Assembly (NCBI GenBank): GCA_903642265.1
Contig: CAHJWN010000025.1
Coordinates: forward strand, 1 to 47,679
Length of the DNA: 47,679 bases
From: Acidobacteriaceae bacterium
Lineage (GTDB): Bacteria; Acidobacteriota; Terriglobia; Terriglobales; Acidobacteriaceae
Direction of reading: 5' to 3'
Shown here: positions 44,409 to 47,679 of the stretch, piece after piece
Position numbering within the stretch: position 1 is the stretch's first letter
Layout: the number at the start of each line of letters is the position of its first letter
Translations under genes and position numbers: made by a program
The notes under the pieces: model-generated
The model's database searches: none
Told to the model about the DNA's origin: nothing
Seen by the model: the letters and a program-made list of their open reading frames with translations, nothing else

Positions 44409-46046
44409 TCAACAGATCAGCCGACGGCCATGCTCGAGTAAAAGCACACCGCTGTGCATCGACGCGGCGCCACTTAGCAAGCCGAAACGCCAGGCAAGCA
44501 AGCCACCGGCAAGAACGAGCAGCGCAAGCGCGACCAAGATCCATATCCACTTGGCGCTATCCGACATGAATGCCGACGAGTCTGGTTCGTTTTCGGGGCG
44601 GGTGAGAAAAGGCGAACGGACGGCCGCGCGAACGCCAGAAGGCCGAGGGTCGCGTACAACCTCTTTCATGCCGGAGAAGCTCCTCACGCCGGTTACAGGT
44701 GGAGAGGGTTGCTCGCCTAATGAATTGTCCGGCTGGCCCGGCTCTGGATCTGCGGCTGCACGATGCAGACCCGATTGGTATGGAGCGGCTGCCGGATAGC
44801 TGATCTTCGGATTTGAAGCAATACTCGTGCGCACCGGACGTGCACCCGAAAGAGGCTCTGCACCTGGTTCGCGGAGAACTGGTAATTTTCCGCCACTTCC
44901 TTCGCCTGGGTTTTCGATTTTGCCTTCAGTGCGAGGCTGGATCCTTCTCTGCTGCGACTTGTGCTCGGCAGACTCCTTGCGCTTCCGTCCTGGGCCCCGC
45001 ACTCCCTGGGGATCCCCTGGGCGAGCCGGTAGCATCCGGCCCACCGCATCCGATGTGGGGCCTTCTGTCGCCTTCGTTCGTGGCGCATCGATGGCCTTCG
45101 GCTGATTCGCCAACCGGGCTGGTGGCTCCTTGGCGAGCGGCGGGGCCACTTCGAGTTGAGGTGCTTTCAGCCGGGTCAACCAGCCAGATCGTTTTTCTGC
45201 CTGGTCGTGCAGTTCGTCGTATAACTCGGTTGCGGATTGGAATCGCATCCTGGGATTCTTTGAAAGCAATCGCATGATCAGCTGATCCAGCTCCGGGGGG
45301 ATGGTCCCATTCAGCTTCCTCACCGGCTCTGGAGCCATCTGCCCCAGCAGCTGCACAAACACAAGGGCGCTTGTATTGCCCTGGAACGGCAGCTGGCCAG
45401 TGGACATCTCATACATCACTATGCCCAGCGAGAAAAGATCAGAGCGAGCATCAAGTTTCTCTCCGCGTGCCTGTTCGGGAGACATGTACGAGACGGTGCC
45501 GACGGTCGCACCCATGCTGGTCAGGTGAGAGGCGAAATCGCGCTCTTCTGTAGCATATTGTTCGATCTTCGCAAGTCCAAAGTCGAGGACCTTCGATTGC
45601 GCGGAGCCGTTCGGCTTCTTCACCAAAAAGATGTTTGCGGGCTTAATGTCACGATGGACGATTCCACGCGCATGCGCCGCTGCCAGAGCATCGGAGATCT
45701 CGGCGCAGTAACGCAGGATATCGTCTACCGAAATGAGATCTCTATTGATCCTCTCCCGAAGCGTCTCCCCTTCCAGCAATTCCATGACAAGATAGGGCGC
45801 CCCATCCTGCTCGCCTATGTCGAAGATGGTGCAGATGTTCGGATGATTGAGGCCAGAGGCAGCGCGGGCCTCGCGCAGAAAACGTTCTCCGATTCCAGGC
45901 ATAGAGAACCGATCGTCAATGACTTTGATCGCCACCTCGCGATGTAACCGGCCGTCCCACGCACGATAAACGCGAGCCATGCCTCCGCCACCCAGTTCAC
46001 CCAGGATCTCGTAAGGCCCTAACTTCTCTCCGGCTTCAGGAAACAT
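44409..46046 (-). CDS. Serine/threonine protein kinase (Hanks type), membrane-anchored
   Basis: 545 aa. The N-terminal kinase domain (about 12-285) is complete: GELGGGGMARVYRA loop, Lys41 in VAIKV, HRDIKPAN with Asp133, DFG with Asp155, and SPEQA for the APE motif. A long low-complexity, Pro/Arg/Glu/Ser-rich linker (about 290-495) leads to one membrane helix (about 500-520, WIWILVALALLVLAGGLLAW), after which only about 25 residues remain, so there is almost no external sensor domain. This is the common acidobacterial PknB-like layout without PASTA or TPR units. It converges with the pseudokinase-SPOR gene and diverges from a HAD hydrolase. A functional link with the pseudokinase is inferred from proximity and similar layout only. 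Substrates unknown. Confidence 0.93.
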   Translation of the reverse strand: MFPEAGEKLGPYEILGELGGGGMARVYRAWDGRLHREVAIKVIDDRFSMPGIGERFLREARAASGLNHPNICTIFDIGEQDGAPYLVMELLEGETLRERINRDLISVDDILRYCAEISDALAAAHARGIVHRDIKPANIFLVKKPNGSAQSKVLDFGLAKIEQYATEERDFASHLTSMGATVGTVSYMSPEQARGEKLDARSDLFSLGIVMYEMSTGQLPFQGNTSALVFVQLLGQMAPEPVRKLNGTIPPELDQLIMRLLSKNPRMRFQSATELYDELHDQAEKRSGWLTRLKAPQLEVAPPLAKEPPARLANQPKAIDAPRTKATEGPTSDAVGRMLPARPGDPQGVRGPGRKRKESAEHKSQQRRIQPRTEGKIENPGEGSGGKLPVLREPGAEPLSGARPVRTSIASNPKISYPAAAPYQSGLHRAAADPEPGQPDNSLGEQPSPPVTGVRSFSGMKEVVRDPRPSGVRAAVRSPFLTRPENEPDSSAFMSDSAKWIWILVALALLVLAGGLLAWRFGLLSGAASMHSGVLLLEHGRRLIC

Positions 46047-46228
46047 ACGTCTGGATGGCCCTTATTTCATCACTGATACGCCTCGAAAGATCTGACCCGA
46101 CACATAAGAGCCGGCGCTTCGCAGAAATCAATCATATCGCGAGCCTTAGCCGTCCGTTCTGAGCCCTTTGGGTCATCCGGGCTTCCTCTTCAGAGTCCCT
46201 TGGACGACAAGCCTTTTATAATTACTTC

Positions 46229-46954
46229 GTGGACAAGCTCTCTCAACCTCTGCCCCGTCTGGATGCTGGCCAAACCCTGCTTTTCGATGCTGATGACACT
46301 TTGTGGGAAAACAACATCTACTTCGAGAAGGCAATCACCAGCTTCATCTCCTATCTCGATCATCGTGTCTATACCCCGGAAGAGGTTCGCGGCCACCTCA
46401 ACCAGGTGGAGCACGCGACCATTACCGCGCAGGGATACGGGCTGAAGAGCTTTCGCCAGTCGCTCATTACCTGCTTCGAGCAGTTGACCGCGTCTCCAAT
46501 CTCGGACGAGAAACACCGCCGCATTGTGAGCTTCGCAGAGTCCATCGCCGATCAGGAGATTGAACTCCTCTCCGGCGTACGTGAGACGCTTCCGGAACTC
46601 GCCTCACGCCAGCGTTGCATCATGGTAACCAAGGGCGATATCCATGAACAAACCGACAAGCTCGCCCGCTCCGGACTTCGCGGGCTCTTCGCCGCCGTTG
46701 AAGTGCTGCCTGAGAAACATGAGGACGCTTATCGCAGCCTGAGCGCCCACCACGCCTGCGACGCCGCCACGACGTGGATGATTGGCAACAGTCCGAAATC
46801 CGACATTAACCCGGCCCTTGCTGCCGGATTGCACGCTGTCTTTATCCCGCATGACTTTACGTGGGTTCTGGAGCACGAGGTCGTCAATCAACCGAGACCG
46901 GGCCAGCGGCTGCTGGAACTAGGTGCATTTTCGGAGTTACGTTCAATCTTCTAG
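46229..46954 (+). CDS. HAD-superfamily hydrolase
   Basis: 241 aa from GTG 46229. HAD phosphatases use an aspartyl-phosphate intermediate. Motif I is LLFDADDTLWEN (nucleophile Asp20, acid Asp22), motif II is the Thr in MVTKGD, motif III Lys is in LPEKHED, and motif IV is IGNSPKSD with the Mg-binding Asp. A helical cap lies between motifs I and II (about 30-110), as in YfnB/Gph-like members. Substrate unknown; these include nucleotidases and phosphoglycolate-type phosphatases. No obvious ribosome-binding site precedes the GTG, so the start is moderately uncertain. Its stop codon overlaps the stop of the convergent YyaL-like gene by four bases. Confidence 0.88.
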   Translation: MDKLSQPLPRLDAGQTLLFDADDTLWENNIYFEKAITSFISYLDHRVYTPEEVRGHLNQVEHATITAQGYGLKSFRQSLITCFEQLTASPISDEKHRRIVSFAESIADQEIELLSGVRETLPELASRQRCIMVTKGDIHEQTDKLARSGLRGLFAAVEVLPEKHEDAYRSLSAHHACDAATTWMIGNSPKSDINPALAAGLHAVFIPHDFTWVLEHEVVNQPRPGQRLLELGAFSELRSIF

Positions 46955-47679
46955 GCTAGACCCATGCTCAACGCTGTGATCAAACCTTCGACATCGGTGA
47001 CGGGCGGCTGACAAGTGTTGCCTGCGCAGACGATCGCAAAGCTGCCTTCAAAAGAAGATTGCGGAAGGTGCGGCAGGGTCTCCGCCAGCAAAGGTGGTAG
47101 TGCTGTCAATTGATCGCGTCGTAACCGAACCACACTCTTGTTGATCGCAAATCGGGCAAAGGCAGCTGCCTCGAGATTCACTGCCATATCGCTGACGTCA
47201 CTGCCATCTTGGCGGACGATACAAACCTGCGCGGGCGGCTGGACCATCCGCTGCAGCGCGATCCCATAGCTGGCGGCGTAGAGGCCAAAGTGCTCTACGA
47301 CAGCGGCGAACGCCTCCAGCGTCTGCTTTGCCTTCACGGCATAGTCCTGGTTTCCATTCAATGCTCCGAGACGTAGCAATAGCGACGCTGCAGTTGGATT
47401 GCCCGCAGGTGTCGGGGAATCCTGCAGTGGCTTGCGGCGGGTAGTCAGCGCGCCGAGGCGCATCTCGCCTTCAGCTGCGCGCTCCGTGTCGAAAAAGCCA
47501 TGCCCGGCCTCGTCATAAAACTTGATGATCGTGCTTTGTGCAATCTCTTCGGCAATGTTGTAGTAGCGAAGTTCGCCGGTTGCCTCCCATGCGTCCAGGG
47601 AGGCGTGCCCAACGAAGACATAGTCCTCTAGTACGCCTGCAATTCGCTCTGCTGCTGCACCTTTCTCTGCTGCTGCACC
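46951..47679 (-). CDS. C-terminal part of a YyaL/DUF255-type thioredoxin-domain protein (partial)
   Basis: 242 residues are visible; the 5' end lies beyond the right edge. The frame reads through to the window end, so this is edge truncation, not a broken gene. Family-like features of the C-terminal (alpha/alpha) barrel are YVFVGHASLDAWEATGE, FYDEAGHGFFDT, QDSPTPAGNPTAASLLLRL and, near the end, a Cys pair (VCAGNTCQPP) typical of the family terminus. The N-terminal thioredoxin-like domain, with its own active site, would be off the window. Family members are of uncertain function (spermatogenesis-associated protein 20 homologues). Near the edge a short Gly-Ala-Ala-Ala-Glu-Lys/Arg unit is present twice. 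It converges with the HAD gene by a four-base stop overlap. Confidence 0.85.
   Translation of the reverse strand, partial: GAAAEKGAAAERIAGVLEDYVFVGHASLDAWEATGELRYYNIAEEIAQSTIIKFYDEAGHGFFDTERAAEGEMRLGALTTRRKPLQDSPTPAGNPTAASLLLRLGALNGNQDYAVKAKQTLEAFAAVVEHFGLYAASYGIALQRMVQPPAQVCIVRQDGSDVSDMAVNLEAAAFARFAINKSVVRLRRDQLTALPPLLAETLPHLPQSSFEGSFAIVCAGNTCQPPVTDVEGLITALSMGLA
47647..47679. repeat. 18-base tandem repeat inside the YyaL-like gene
   Basis: CTCTGCTGCTGCACCTTT at 47647-47664 is followed by 15 matching bases (47665-47679) before the window ends. On the coding (minus) strand it gives Gly-Ala-Ala-Ala-Glu-(Lys/Arg) units. The repeat stays in frame (18 = 6 codons). More copies may lie beyond the edge. 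Confidence 0.7.

Noticed and set aside
1..47679. CRISPR array, tRNA/rRNA, insertion sequence or prophage
   Set aside because: No regular spaced repeats, no cloverleaf or rRNA-like stretch, and no transposase, integrase or phage gene noticed on reading both strands.

Overview
The window looks like chromosome of an Acidobacteriota member, most likely class Terriglobia (the Granulicella/Terriglobus/Edaphobacter type). This is inference from the protein styles, the C-ending codon use of the large genes, and the mix of secreted beta-barrels, TonB, Tat substrates, SLBB export proteins and Hanks-type kinases. No rRNA, tRNA, CRISPR array, insertion sequence or phage gene was seen.

Layout. (1) 1-12243, plus strand: the right end of a hybrid polyketide/nonribosomal peptide cluster. 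A carrier-protein tail at the left edge is coupled by ATGA overlap to a 2692-aa KS-AT-ACP-aminotransferase-C-A-PCP megasynthase. That gene is coupled by ATGA to a 1332-aa C*-C-PCP-TE protein. The logic is: malonyl extension, no ketoreductase, the beta-ketone turned into a beta-amine by the embedded PLP domain, condensation with (probably) glycine, then a terminal protein with a dead C domain, no adenylation domain and a Cys-type thioesterase. (2) 12380-17740: lgt (-), hpt (+), then a minus-strand group transcribed as TonB-like protein, degenerate M48-like exported protein, small beta-barrel. (3) 18147-22188: small membrane protein, 57-aa MFS small subunit and OxlT-type MFS transporter (-), diverging from acetyl-CoA synthetase (+); a strong two-sided hairpin ends acs and the facing aldo/keto reductase. 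(4) 22262-28923: Tat-exported aldo/keto reductase, secreted hypothetical protein, GAF-PAS-PAS-PAS histidine kinase, secreted DUF4440-like protein, dicarboxylate/cation symporter. (5) 29031-33445: divergent SLBB polysaccharide-export and Wzi-like outer-membrane genes. (6) 33753-42795: DXP synthase, DUF427 protein, dprA-topA pair, DUF2306 membrane protein, glucose-6-phosphate dehydrogenase. (7) 42976-47679: a pseudokinase-TM-SPOR protein facing an intact Ser/Thr kinase, a HAD hydrolase, and the C-terminal part of a YyaL/DUF255 protein running off the right edge.

The most distinctive content is the PKS-aminotransferase-NRPS line with its odd termination protein, and the pseudokinase-SPOR protein next to an active kinase. 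Secondary oddities are the M48-like protein whose HExxH has become FQxxH, a very small transporter subunit that is easily missed, and several family members with changed signature residues (Lgt, Dxs, G6PDH).
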